NCBI GenBank assembly: GCA_900239685.1
Contig: OENT01000282.1
Span: forward strand, 1,158 to 65,157
DNA length: 64,000 bases
Reading direction: 5' to 3'
Source of the DNA: Rotaria macrura
Taxonomy: Eukaryota; Rotifera; Eurotatoria; Philodinida; Philodinidae
The notes under the pieces were generated by a model. It was not told the DNA's origin, ran no database searches, and was given only the letters and a program-made list of their open reading frames with translations. This document shows, in pieces, positions 34,070-46,790 of this stretch. The position numbers and the translations under genes are program-made. Positions within the stretch are counted from its first letter, which is position 1. Every line of letters starts with the position of its first letter.

Positions 34070-35981
34070 TTACACTTCTGTACATATTTTATGTTTCGTC
34101 AAAGTAATACTCGGCTGCGCTACCGCTGTCCATGATTTGGAATGCGACATTGTTGACTTTGCCGATGGAAGTGTCGACGGATTTAAGATTATTGCTGATG
34201 AACGTTTTCGTCTTGGTAATGGATCTGAATTTCCATCTAAACTACTACTAGCATGATCACTCATAATACTAATTGGACGAAGATTGGTCATTGAATTCGA
34301 TGATAAAATGAAATTATTTTTCGATGTTGGTAATGTTGAGTTCAATCGTCTTTTACGTCCTGAATTATATTTTCGTGCTACGGAAGGTACATAATTAATT
34401 TTCTGATGTGCCGAATTCGCATCTTGTAATTGTGTTAATAGATGACGTTTTCGATTTTCAATTATAATAACACAAACTCGATAAAGTTGTAATAGGACAA
34501 CAAGAAGATTTTTTGTTGTAAAAAATATATTCGATTGAGATACTATTTTATAATGAATAATTAGTCCAAGCCGAAGACAAAGGAATGGACCATCTTGTAA
34601 AAGAATGGTAGTTGAAAGAGCCTAAATAGTTGTTATAGGATAAATGAAGATTTTCATTCAAAGATTAAGCAATAGAAATGTTTTACCCATAATTCAGTTT
34701 CCCAAAACAATCGACAACCAAAACATTTGTCACTTTTCTTTGATCCAGAACCTTTCGTTTGATTTTTACGAGTTTTTGTGGATGTAACAACAAGTGTAAA
34801 CTGCATTAGACTTATTGACCAAGCAGCTAAGATAAGATGTATGATTGTTAAATTACGTTGGACATCATGTTCTTTGAATGCTTCAAATAATTCGATAATA
34901 TCAGCTATTTAAAAACTCAATAAAATAGAAAAACAAAAACAAGTCACAGACATCAGAATAATTTTACCGGCTGTTCCAATATAGACAAGTAATAATTGTG
35001 AAAGTTGATCGCGTGTCATAGTTTTGCCAACCGGTAGCAGCCAACGTCCTATAATAAGAACAAGAAGAAGTGTTTGTTCGACAATTTGTGTCCACATTTC
35101 AGCTGGAATTTTCCATGGAACAAGCTGATTGAGAAAATTTTATACACAATAAATATGATGATTAAAACAAAGTACATTTGTAATTTACCGGTATTGTATC
35201 TTCAGTATCAAGATTCGCATTACTTTGTGGTACAGTAACATAACTAAGTGCCTGTGTAACATTAAATTTTAATCTTCTTTCAGCAAGATCAAGTTCAAGA
35301 AACCATACACTTGGTATAACTGTACATAAATAAAAGAATACGGATGGACAAAACCTGAAAGAAACATATTGATAATCAGTGAGAACATCATCGATCATAT
35401 TCTAGTCTACCGACTTACCATTTCCATTCATGGCCATTATTAACATAGAGTGTAACGAAAAATTCAGCTGGAATACCAAAAAGACTACACAAGCCGACAA
35501 GAAAGAAAAAAAATGGATTAAATTTAGAATAAAAAACGTTGAAGATTTTTCTTTTTTAAAGTTTATTTCGTACGTGATCGCCTGAAACCAATACTTGTTT
35601 TGCTTATATACTAGTGCAACTCGCCAAATAGCGGCTATTCCATGAATAGCAAATATTATTCGAGCTGCTGCTGCCGCTGTTATGGCAACAAATTCGGACA
35701 TAATCCACTAGAAAAAAATAATAAATAATCGAATAGAACATTTACTTATTTATTTATTCTAACTAAGATTTGGAAAGAGGCTCAGACTATATCAACTAAA
35801 TCAAAGTATATGAATACAATATCCGAAAAAGAAGAAAAATAAGAAAAGAGTCATTACTAGACATCATTTGTCCAAACAGAAAGATAATAAGAACTGATTA
35901 CATCATATTGATTAGAGAAGAGCAGCATCTTACTTTAGCGTTCTTATAACGTGAACGATGTTTTGATTTAGTTCGAGCCAT
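34070..35981 (-). CDS. tmem26: TMEM26-family multi-pass membrane protein
   Basis: Exons: 35981-35934 (MARTKSKHRSRYKNAK), 35707-35574, 35484-35419, 35354-35189, 35124-34978, 34914-34687, 34621-34070; 446 residues in total. Family recognition rests on the N-terminal IHGIAAIWRVALVYKQNKYW, on CPSVFFYLCTVIPSVWFLEL, on the highly characteristic QTLLLVLIIGRWLLPVGKT with TRDQLSQLLLVYIGTAAD, and on LLQDGPFLCLRLGLIIHYK. These match vertebrate TMEM26 in order and spacing (human protein 368 aa). The ~110-residue cytoplasmic-looking C-terminal tail is longer than in the human protein and rich in Ser and basic residues. TMEM26 is a poorly characterised surface membrane protein. The start is not certain: a further upstream exon (36008 extension plus 36981-36898) could add residues in frame. 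Confidence 0.9.
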
Positions 35982-36897
35982 AACGCCATTGACGCATACA
36001 AAAAAGAACTTGAATTTTATCGTATTTTTGTTGTCAAATAGAACAAACTGATAGGAACGTGGAAGAATTCATATCAGACAGCTCTTATTCGAATAATTCT
36101 GTTTTTACTTATAGTAGCGACATGAATCAAAATATATCTGTCGAAGCTATTATGTTGAAAATATACCGATTGTATCCATGAAATATGTAATTTCTTTTCC
36201 CTGTCTCTTGTCTCTTTCTCTCTTTTTATAATGAGATTATCAGTATGAAAACAAAGAGGAGAAAGAAAAGACATCATCCATCCTATATACAATAGTATAG
36301 ATAACTGACAGTCACCTAAATATGTATTGTTCACGTTTGACCTTGTTATTTATCTCGAAATCCCATGCTATCAGTTCATTTTCTTTTATTCAATCAGCTA
36401 AATAGTCATGTAAAATATCTTTTCATCACATCACCATCATTCACACGTACGCCATCGATTAATCGGCTTTATTTTTCTATTGCTTCCTAATATTACATTT
36501 ACTCATGTGTATACAAACACTTGATTGATTTCATTTGAGCATGTCGAAATTATAATAGTTATGTTGTTTTAAGATGAAGCATCAGTCAAGAATATGTATT
36601 ACTTTATTGTATTCTCTTTTGTTGTTTATCTACTTGTACTCCTTAGGTATGTGCACACATGTCAGTTCGAATCTATAAGTACAAGTACATACTTACTTCG
36701 ATCCCAACATCTGACAATGAATGATCGATTAATGCTTTTTTATTCTATTGGTAAGAGATTGCTAATATTCTATGACCTCCTGTTATAAGATAGCAAAGTT
36801 TGACAACAAGTTTCTGTTTTATTTATTATTATTACTAAAGATGGTTCGATACATTGTCATATATGTTCTACGGACAGATGTTGATCGAATAACTTAC

Positions 36898-36981
36898 TGA
36901 CAAATGATGTTGCTTTTCTTGAAGTAGATGTTGATCAATAGTTGGAATCGGTTGAAACAATGTTCCTCGACGTAATCGCAT
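36898..36981 (-). CDS. Orphan coding exon, 28 codons
   Basis: Starts MRLRRGTLFQPIPTIDQH, ends HHLS before a consensus GTAAGT donor, and keeps phase 0. The nearest acceptor that continues the frame is at 36008, which would read through FFVCVNGV into the first exon of the TMEM26 homologue. That would make this its true first exon, with an intron of about 890 bp. Alternatively it belongs to an unrecognised small gene. Confidence 0.4.
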
Positions 36982-38698
36982 TCTTATAGTTTCTCTTGTT
37001 TGCCAATTATCTTGCAACAATCAATCACTGCATACGAATGTCTTGTATTTATACTGTAGGCTATGCTGTTTTCCATCGTTAAACAATAAAAAATATTCTA
37101 AAAAACTTGACGAAGGAAGAAGAGTCCAAAGAAAAACGATCAAATAAATGTTTGGATGTAATCTAGTCTTAAAACTATTTTCTATTACAGGATTATTCTT
37201 ATTTTTTTTCTGTATCTCATACAAATATCATGACAGATGGGAAGAGGCATTCGGATGATAGCTTAGAGTGATTTATTGGATCAATTAAATAATCATAAGA
37301 ATACTCGAGATAGAATCGTACAGCATCAGTCATTTTATTTATTAGAATATTTTAGTCGAAAGTTAATTTTTAATGAACATTGTTCAATTATGTTTATTTA
37401 CTTCTCGTAACTATTGTTCCTGTCAGATAGAACGAAAAATTACAAGAATCGTCTTCTACAAGTTTCAATAGGAATTTTATTTGTACGGGCAAAGTAGAAT
37501 TTATTCAATTGCACACGTACACCGAGAGAAATTTAATGTCAGCTAAAATGCTAAAAAAATTCAGGAAGATTTACGATAGAAAAGATTTTCATTTTGGCGC
37601 AACGAACAGAATATTACAAAAGTATATCTTTAGTACTCATCTTATTTCTTATTGATGTGTATCCATTCGTCTAAATTATTCATATGCAGAGTGATCTCTA
37701 TCTGTAGTGAACAAAAGTAAATGATAAATAATATGTATATTTTTTTTCAACAAGCTAATCAATTAACTGATTAAATTACATTAATTTCTAAATAATCTCA
37801 AATATCTATGTAAATATGATTTAAATGATATAATACCGGAGGAAAGAAAACCAATTTTCTCTTATTTACGTTCAGAGATCGAAAATGTTACATACGTACT
37901 GATACAGCATAAGAGACATATTGATTCAAGCGCTTAGTTTGTTCTTCGAATAACTACAGCGTTTTCGCTAGTTGCGCAATATAAAAACAATCGTTAGTAG
38001 GTTGATACCCTGTGATCTTGAAAAAACATTCTATTAATGATGATAATTACAGCATTTTTGCTTTCTCTGATAAGAGATGGGCACCTAATCTAGTTCACTC
38101 TGTGTCATGCCATTAGTTATATTTTTTTGTATCCATAAAACTATGCGTTGTCTATACATCAGACATAATTGAGAGAAATGAGAACAAAAAGATGTATCTG
38201 TTAATTGTACAAGCAAATTGCATAGAAGATTTTTGTACTATTCAAGTTTTGTACACGACTAGAAGACGAAGAATAAATTTAATTCAAAATAAGAGATAAA
38301 ACGCATAAAAATTCTAAAGAGCACGCTAAGAAGTAGAAAAATTTCACTATTTAGCAATTGTGAAAGTTTTACGATCAATCAACTATTATTAAATAGTACT
38401 AAACGATGACATATTCTATCACATACATAGGAGAAAACTCATCTGTTTTATGATATGTGGTAATACACTGTTTTATTTATAACATGGTGCGCTGAACATA
38501 CAAAGAAAAGCATACATGTCAATAAATGAAATGAAAGTTATGCATGAATTGAATCCAATCAATAAGGCGAACATCAAAGCATAGTATTGATAAGTATGAT
38601 GGTTCATAAGCTAACAGTAAAAGAAATGTCAATAAAATAATTATGTATTTTATTTCGTGTTTTATGGTGAGATAGAATACGTGTTTTTGTATTTGATA
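36982..38698. other. Intergenic, no gene seen
   Basis: AT-rich. Frames such as 37224-37021 show no coding character. It contains the tektin 3' flank. Confidence 0.4.
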
Positions 38699-40834
38699 CT
38701 ATGTAGAAGATGAAAAAGTATGTCGTAAACCAATAACTTTCTGTTCGTCAATAAATAATGAATTGTTCTTAATTGATAAATCGTCTTCAATAGTTCTTTT
38801 TACACGAACTAAATGTTGAAGAACACATTCTTCTTCACATAATTGTTTCTGTAAATTGTTTATTGAATATTGTAAAGTATTGAATTGTTGTGACAGTTTC
38901 GAATATTCACGATCCTTAATATTTTCTAATGTAGGTCGTCGAGAAAGGAACAATATACGACATTGAATGGTATTGATGAGAGCTTGTTTGTCGTATATTG
39001 TCATTTTTAAAAACTCAATTGTTTTTTCTGTATTTAAAATATTTTCATTTATTTCAGTGAATTGATGTTGTAAACAATTACGAATGGATTTAATTTCATG
39101 TAAACGTTTTTCTAAGACAAAACCAATCGTTTGCCATTGATTGCAAATATTTTCTTCAATATGACTAATATTCATTACTGAACATATTATTTCATTCGAT
39201 GTTTGAATTTCACAATCAATTTGTTCCGTTAATATTTTCATACGCTTTAGCCAATTTAAATTAGTGATATCTACTTTATCAAAAAATATTTTTCAAACAT
39301 CTACATGCTATGTTCGTATTATTGATTTTGTCTGAACATCAGAAAGAAATTTTGCCGTTCTTCACTCGTATCGTTTCGATAGATAATGATACTATCGAAG
39401 GTCAATTCATTATTTCAAGAGTTCTGTAACAGTCCTTTCGAAAGTACTTGATAGATCTATTCTCAATGACATACAATATGCGATACAAAGACAGTAAGTA
39501 ACGATAGACTGTCGCATCATATAAGAATAACCTAATTCAAAGGTTTAGTTTCGAATCTATGCGACTATTCTAGTCAAATTACAATACATGACTTACATAA
39601 AATGGCTCGAAAAGTAGATGAGCAAATCGTCTAGCTGTAGATATTTCTATGGAACTTTTCGATTTACTGACCTAATCTTAAATAATAATATAAATTATGA
39701 ATCGATCGATAGGAATGAGACTTAGCAAAAGAACAACACTAAAGATTCAACCTTTTGTTGTTTCGAATACGAACACTTGACTTCTAATCGAATTTTCATC
39801 TTAACATCGAGTTCTCTTCGAATTTAAAAAGAAAGTAAATATTCAAACCTGTTACATTATTATTTACACAATTACTAAAACATGGTGAAGTATTAACTAA
39901 ATTAAGTGCAGCACTTTCTAGCATTAGAGCGTTAAATTTATCATTGGCTTCAGTTTCAAGTTGACGTAATCTTTCTCGATTTATATAAGTTTGTTTATTA
40001 ATTTTTTCAATTATACTATTTTTAATAGAATTCTGTGCATTCATAAGAATATCAATTAGTTTTATTAATTCAAGATCTACATCATCGTGAACAAGATCAA
40101 TTGTGTGACGTTTTTCACGCTCGTATAAATTTGCTTGAGCTATATCAAGTCGTAATGCTATATTTTTAAGACAATGTTCTATGTCTTGTCGTTTCGATTC
40201 TAGTTTATTGATAGTAGCAATTAATTTTCGACATAAGTTTTCAATTTGATTTTTCCAAATATTGATTTCTCGTTTCATACTGAACACATAAAAAAATGTA
40301 GTTAGTTTTTTCTCTATCGTATCGTTCATCATCATCATCATCAATACAGAATAATCCCTACATAAGAATTTCATTGGTCGATGCATATTCATTTTTGTGT
40401 ACTTCGTCATCGATGGCACGAGCTAAACATTCACTCTGTTTACTTAGTTGCTTACTACTATTCAAAATTTCATGAACATTGATTAATTGATTATGTTGAT
40501 AGTTCGACCAATCGTTAGGTGTATAATAGGTGTAGAGAGGCACTTTGGCATTCGTAGATATAGGTGGAACTTTGATTGGATCAAGATCTTTCAAATAGTC
40601 ACATTGATTCGATGAATCTGTCTACGTTCAAAAGAAAAATACGTTTCTAGAAAATATTCAATAACTGTCTACAGTAAACTCGACGAGTGTACTTCGATTA
40701 TTCTTCATAAAATAATTTCTTGCATATTGATTTTTAAACGATGGTGTTGATGAATGAGTCTGGTCACATTTATTGTTACTTGATTGATACATAAAGTGGG
40801 AATCATCAGAAAGAGAATATGCGTTTTCCATCAT
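38699..40834 (-). CDS. Tektin
   Basis: Exons: 40834-40673, 40621-40362, 40279-39849, 39273-38699; 475 residues, slightly longer than typical tektins. Tektins form filaments inside the doublet microtubules of cilia and flagella. Diagnostic features, in order: PNDWSNYQHNQLINV near the start of the rod, REINIWKNQIENL, the conserved REKRHTIDLVHDDVDLEL, the loop RRPTLENIKD in place of the signature nonapeptide RPNVELCRD, and the C-terminal VKRTIEDDLSIKNNSLFID with GLRHTFSSS. Nearly the whole protein is predicted coiled coil. The degenerate nonapeptide and the ~55-residue N-terminal extension make the subtype (tektin 1-5) uncertain. Intron 3 is about 575 bp, long for this locus; its acceptor (GATAAAG) lacks a good pyrimidine tract. 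Confidence 0.88.
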
Positions 40835-41229
40835 TTACTATATGTTTTGTCAAAATTCAATATTGTTTTTTTGATAGACGAGATGTTTGTTATAGAAGTG
40901 CTTGTGTGTCAACGAGATTTATCTTCGTTGTAACAGTAGAAAAATAATGGCGCTTAAAATTATCAAGCTTCTTTTATCTGTTATATGATAATATTGAACG
41001 TAATTAAAAAGGTAAAGTATTAACTTCTGATTAAAATAGTTATCAAAATCGTGACTCTTTTCTTTGTTATGACGACTGCAATTATTGTGGCATAGTAACA
41101 GTCAACAGAACAAAAAAGTATAAAAATAGTAGATAAAAATATATAAATATGAAAGCGAAGAAAGAGTTTTGTTTTGTTTTGTTTTGTTTTTTGATTGTAG
41201 ATCACACTTTTAATATCAATAGATTTTAA
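40835..41229. other. Spacer between tektin and the coiled-coil gene
   Basis: AT-rich, with a GTTTT-repeat tract near 41168-41190. No gene seen. Confidence 0.4.
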
Positions 41230-42256
41230 TTAAGTCATCGTTTTACTCCAATTGATCGGATTATCAGCTAGCATGGCTCGTTCGACATGCCATTGATGTA
41301 TGCGATTCCATTGATCATACTCCCATTTATTTTCCATCAACTAAAATAAGACAAATGCTTGAATATTTCATTGATAAAACTAATTTTTATTTCTGACCTC
41401 CTTATTTTTAACAGTGAATTGTAATAAAAATTTTGCTCGTTCCATTTGTCGTTGTTTTTCTTGTTCGATATCTTGTCGATCTTGCTCAATAACTAGTTCA
41501 GTTGCACGATTTTTTATGTCGAGTTCGATTTTATCTTCTTGAACTTTATGTTCCATTTGTTCTTTGAGTGTTGATCGAATTTGCTTGCTAAAATACAAAA
41601 TAGCTAAAATAATTGAAAACATAACTGTGAGCTAACAACTAAGCTTACTTGTAAATTTCACGTTCTTCAGCTTGTGAATATGGAAAAATAGTATATTGCA
41701 TGTGCTGTTGATTCCATTGTCGTTGTTGCATGGCTTGTACACGTGTATAATTATGATAATGTCTATCTTGAGTTTCAAACATCGTTGTCATTTTATTTGG
41801 TTCATCAGGTCGACTAGCGACGATACGTTGTGGTGCTACATAGTAGTCATATTGATGACGCATGTCTTCGCGTCGTACAGGCTCCCATAAATAATCATAA
41901 TCAGCTGGTTCCCGAGTCAATGGCTTCCAAATGGAGTTTAACGTGTTGACATTGGGTGTTTTAGGAAATGGTAATTGTCTTAAAATTTCATCTGATCGAG
42001 CGACAATATTAATTTTCGATGAACGTATACGAGCTGATGGTACTGTACAGCGTATTGGCGACGATAACGCTAATTTATTTGAATGGCGGACTGTTCGAGA
42101 TAGTTGCTGTGGTTGTTGTTCGTCGGAAGTGTGAAATGATTTTGTTCTGGACAAACGTGGCGATTCAAGTGAACGTACTGGTGTTGCTTTAATATCAAGA
42201 TACGGTAAGACTGTCATAGTATTGTTCTTTTTTAACTTTCTTTTAAAATTGTTCAA
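41230..42256 (-). CDS. Coiled-coil protein, 302 aa, family not recognised
   Basis: Exons: 42256-41649, 41587-41398, 41340-41230, summing to 303 codons. The first ~100 residues are basic and disordered-looking (PVRSLESPRLSRTKSFHTS). A Trp/Tyr-rich block follows (EPADYDYLWEPVRREDMRHQ). Residues about 200-270 form a charged single helix (KVQEDKIELDIKNRATEL, EQDRQDIEQEKQRQMERAK). The C-terminus is WNRIHQWHVERAMLADNP. It lies directly upstream of tektin on the same strand, and its aromatic and helical pattern would suit a microtubule-associated ciliary protein, but that is inference only. Confidence 0.65.
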
Positions 42257-42774
42257 TTAAAAATTCATTTCAATTCACTACAACGTTCTTCTAACAAGTA
42301 AGTAAACGCGTAAGACGTATGACAATGATTCTCTTCGTCCGACGTCAGCTATTAGAATAAAAACATGACTACAAAATTTTCTTTTTGTGCCCATTTTCCC
42401 TTTTCAAATTATTCTAAAACAATATGTTTGTTTAGCTTGAAAACAGAGTTTAGACGTGTTGTTATGATTGCTGTCATTGTCTAGTGAATTGATTATAGAC
42501 ACCGAATTGAAAAAGAAAGAAGAAAAAAAACTGAAAAATTTCTCAATTAGCATTCATGTGTACGACTCTTCAAGCACAAAAACATCTTGATGGCAACTAA
42601 AAAAGAAAACGAGCAATTTTTTATTGGTGTTTTTAATCTAATGTCTTTTCTCAAGGCAAAATATAGAAATAAAAGTGAAAATTAATCTATTCTTTCTTTT
42701 GTTGTTCGTTAAAAGTGCTCAGATATGTCTTTTATTTTGATAACCAAAGAAAAAATTATTAGAAAAACGAAATT

Positions 42775-42811
<37 letters not shown>

Positions 42812-43007
42812 TGAAATGAGGAGGTTTACACACGACTGTTATTAAAAGAGTTGTAGAAAAAACATGTTCCAGTGTAATACAATGAACAAGGAAAATGAGA
42901 GTTTGAGTTTGAGATAGAGATAGAGAAAAATCGAAAATAAAAAATAAAATACTGTCGACAAGAATGAAAAAAAAAGAAGAAAAAGATAATGACAGCATTT
43001 GATTGGT
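42257..43007. repeat. Spacer with a (GA)n microsatellite
   Basis: A GA run occupies about 42780-42808 and a shorter one lies near 42912-42926. Otherwise AT-rich with no gene. Confidence 0.6.
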
Positions 43008-43824
43008 TTAACCTGTCATTAATTTGTAAAATTCTATTGAAAGAAATATGTAAGCATATTTGAAATCAAGTAAATTTCATAACAAACCTTCATAATCAAC
43101 AGTACCAGAGCCATCTTCATCGACTTCCGAGATGATTTGTTCAACTTCATCATCCGGCATGTCGGGATCGAGTGCCTTGAAAATCATTTTTAAATCTGCT
43201 ACCTAGAAATAGAATAGATCGATTGTTACAAAAGAACTGTCAATTCATGTTTTATTTGTATTATTTTACATCGATAACACCACGACTGTTTTTATCAAAT
43301 ACACGAAATACTTCACGTAATTCTCGTTCATCTTCAGCTTCTTTTGTCTTCTTGGCCATTAAAGCAAGAAATTCGTCCTAAAGAATAATAGCAAAACAAG
43401 CAAGATTACTAGAAGATTCTTTGTTTTTCTTGTTCGTCTTCACATACAAAGTCTACAGTACCACTACCTAAATACAAAAAATTGAAAGCGAAATTCATTA
43501 TATGTATTATCTTTGAAAAGAAAAACTACGACAAGAAATGATTCAAAGCAACATACCGTCACCATCGACTGCATCAATGCATTCAGCTAATTGATCAGGT
43601 TTTAGATTATGTCCAAGATTTTTCATGACTGTACCAAGAATTGCTGTTGGAATTTCACCCTTTTTCTCTCGATCATACATAGTGAATGCATCACGAATTT
43701 CAGCAATTTGATCTTCACTCAATTGAAATTCTTGTTCTTCTTCAGCCTATTATGTTTTTGTATTCAGTTATTAAATTATTATTTCATGAAAAACGATAAT
43801 GGAGACTATTCAGTTACTCACCAT
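43008..43824 (-). CDS. Troponin-C-like EF-hand protein, 153 aa
   Basis: Exons: 43824-43822 (ATG alone), 43746-43557, 43467-43448 (a 20-bp microexon), 43377-43270, 43202-43088, 43033-43008; 154 codons in total. It has four EF-hands. Loop 1 (DREKKGEIPTAI) and loop 3 (DKNSRGVIDVAD) lack the full calcium ligand set; loop 2 (DGDGSGTVDFDE) and loop 4 (DEDGSGTVDYEE) are canonical. Calcium binding at sites II and IV only is the pattern known for invertebrate troponin C, which switches thin filaments in muscle. The C-terminus FYKLMTG is typical of the calmodulin/TnC superfamily. A calmodulin-like protein outside muscle is the alternative. An ATG-only first coding exon followed by an intron is common in calmodulin-family genes. 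Confidence 0.85.
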
Positions 43825-45434
43825 TATGATGTAGATGTTACTTAGTTGCGGAGATAGAACGTCTTCTTCGGCAAATATCTATCGCTGTTTTCTTGGTACG
43901 ATCTCTCCAAACACAGTGAAAAAGAACAAAAAGAGAGAAATAGACGACACGACGTTGTTTGTTTCCTATAAATAATAACTTGAGAAAATTCTGTGTAAGC
44001 ATATTCTCGATGGTAATGGATGTGTGCATGCTAAAGAACAAACGAGTAAATCAATAGGGAATGGCCAAATATACAGCAATCCAGACACGAGAAAAGAAAA
44101 GGATGTTATGAAAAAAAACAAGAAAAATATTTCTGGGCACATCATATTGCAGGATTGTGTACAAAAGCGGATATGTACAAGAAAGGATAGAAAGGAAAAG
44201 AAATAAGACAGCATTATTGTGGGAATACCAAGTTAGGCGAATAAGGAACGGCTGATTCTTTTTCTTGTGTATGAGAGAAACATAAGGAAGAACATCTATG
44301 AGAGCGTGGGATCTGTGGCGATGGTAATAATGCCATTAATAGAAGTATATCGGTTCTTGCATAGTTTATGTTGATGACAGGAATAGCTGGCCGAAATAGA
44401 CAAGTTATCGAATATAATCATGTAGTCGTTCGAGAAAAGAGGCGAAAAACCGCATAAACACGTTTTTTTGTATGATATGAAAGCACGATTCACTTTTCGA
44501 TGACACGATGTTTTGCAGATCAATTTTTAATTTTTTTGATCTAACACGGATTTTGTTTTCATAGTAATCATATTAGTTAGAGAGTGTTCTTTAAAGAATA
44601 ACACAAGCAATATGGTCAACAAAAACAATCATATCAACAAAAGTTATCTTAATTTCTTTCATTTAGCTTTTCCATCATGCTCCACAAATAATAATTTTTG
44701 TTACTGGAATGATTAAATGATTTGAAAAGAAAACATCTGGACAGCATACGTTTTGTTTCCTTCGTTTAGCTATAGCATATACTGAAACGAATGGCAGAGT
44801 TGATTATAAAGTAGTAAACCTTCGTTATTATTATTACAGACATTCAGAAAGCACAAAGAATGAAACAACAATATAATACAGAGTACGAAGTACCCAACAT
44901 GAAAGAATACAAGAGAAAAGAATTGTCGTGTTACTGCTGTTGTCTTTTGGGATCATGCTAGTAGACTAGTGTTCGCTGTCAAAGAAACTTCTATAATCGT
45001 CGTATGACGCGCTGACGCGCATGCATTCAACAAATTTCCGCTCTTTGCTTATGGCATTCGGCTAAGGATTGAGACTTACACTACTAAATCTCATCCTGTA
45101 GAAAGATAGATAGATAGATAGAAAATATTCCCGAACAACGAAATTAACTGTATATATTGAGATGAGATGGATATATCGAGAGAAACAACATAACCTCAAG
45201 ATTTTGGCTAACAGCTGGTTGAGAAATATAGATCTACAGTTTTTTTTCCTTTTCATATTAGTTGCTTCTGTTTTGTCGGTTCATTAACGATTGTGTGAAA
45301 AAATCCAATATCTCGTTGGTGTTCTTTTATTCTCTCGTTTATTCATTCATTCATTCATTCACTCATTCATTCATTCATTCATTCATGTTTAACATTATTA
45401 TTGTCTGTAAGTATTGCCAATACTACTGATGACC
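43825..45434. repeat. Divergent intergenic region with ATTC and GATA microsatellites
   Basis: It lies between the minus-strand TnC-like gene and the plus-strand calmodulin-like gene and probably holds both promoters. A TAGA/GATA run is at about 45105-45122 and an (ATTC)n run at about 45341-45386. The frame at 44523-44296 and others here show no coding character. Confidence 0.55.
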
Positions 45435-46233
45435 ATGCGAGCAAATTTCATTTCCATTGAACAAGAGAATAGTGTGTATCAATAAATGTTCATCTTTACT
45501 GTTTAGAAGAGTTTTTTTAATTTTAATTTTTCAAAAATAGAACTAAAAGAAGCTTTCGCTTTATTCGATCGACTTGGTGGTGGGGTTATTAGCACTCAAG
45601 ATCTTGCTTTTGTTATGCGTTCTATTGGTTATCAAACCACGCCATCAGAATTAGAATGCATGATACGTGAAGTTGATCAAGATGGTTTGTTTATTTTTTT
45701 ATCGTAGACAATAGTGAAATGATGATGACGATGATGATGTTTTGATTTTGTCCTAAACATTTAGGCAATGGTCTCATCGATTTCGATGAATTCAAACAAA
45801 TGATGAATCGTAAAGGTGACAGTCGATTAGACATGTTTAATGATAAACTTCTCAATGAAGCATTTCGTATATTTGATAAGGATGGCAATGGTTTTATTAG
45901 TGAAATGGAGATTCGTTCTGTAATGAGTAATCTAGGTAAGTATTGTTGACATTTTCTTTTTTTATTCTTGATTGAAAGTAAGCACAAGAAACAGATGAAA
46001 CTTTTCTTTGTTAATGTTTAGGAGAGAAATTGACCGATGATGAACTCAATGATATGATTAGAGAAGCCGATTTAGATGGAAATCGTCAAGTAGACTATGC
46101 AGAATTCTCCGCACTTGTTCGACGTCTTCTTCAAATACAAAATCTTTCAGTGACTTCAACGGCATTGAATGAAACTGGAGCATATGAAGGTCGAGGCATT
46201 ATTCCATACATTGACGAAGATTCAGAAGAATAG
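45435..46233 (+). CDS. Calmodulin-like EF-hand protein, 187 aa
   Basis: Exons: 45435-45471, 45541-45684, 45765-45935, 46022-46233; 188 codons. The start [10 protein letters not shown] leads into [12 protein letters not shown], the calmodulin first helix. Loop 1 ([12 protein letters not shown]) has lost ligands, while loop 2 ([12 protein letters not shown]), loop 3 ([12 protein letters not shown]) and loop 4 ([12 protein letters not shown]) keep most of them. A ~43-residue tail after the fourth hand (from [16 protein letters not shown] to YIDEDSEE) is absent from calmodulin itself. It is probably a calcium sensor; its target is unknown. The first exon is inferred from frame and splice sites and is the least certain part. 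Confidence 0.82.
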
Positions 46234-46790
46234 TTACAAATCATTTCAATAATCATAATATAAAATAACAAGCAGATATACATATATAAATGTCCGATGA
46301 AAACAAAAATATATATGCAATCATGAACTCAGAGTATTTTTTTAATGTTTTTCCCGTCGTTGTTCTTTTGTCTTAGTGCTGATCATGGATAAATAAAATT
46401 TTAAATATCTAGAATCATATCGTTATTTCAATTGTAAAGATACTAGAAAGATACACGAAAATTAATTCGGATATTCTAAGAAAATCGTATTCATAAATTA
46501 TCATGAATAGACTCTTCAGAAAAAGACATGCTTTGTTCAACAAGAAATCTACATAATGGAAGTATCGCTCTATTTTCAATGATTTTTATTATGATGATTT
46601 ATTTTAAGCTTTCTTTTACGCACACAAAATCAAGTTAGCCATTCAAAATAAATGTAGAATGAATTCATTTAATATTAAAAATTATTATATATTTAGAATA
46701 ACGCAAACAAATTTTATTTAATCAGAAAAAAAATCAATTTAAAATTTCTTCTTTTTATTGATATTTTTGTTTGAAGAGAAAATATCTTTT
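46234..46790. other. Convergent 3' flanks, no gene seen
   Basis: The 3' ends of the calmodulin-like gene (plus) and the acyl-CoA dehydrogenase (minus) face each other. AT-rich, probably both 3' UTRs. Confidence 0.45.

Noticed and set aside
43966-44523. Several frames between the TnC-like and calmodulin-like genes
   Set aside because: Overlapping on both strands, with low-complexity Phe/Ser or Lys runs and no exon signals.
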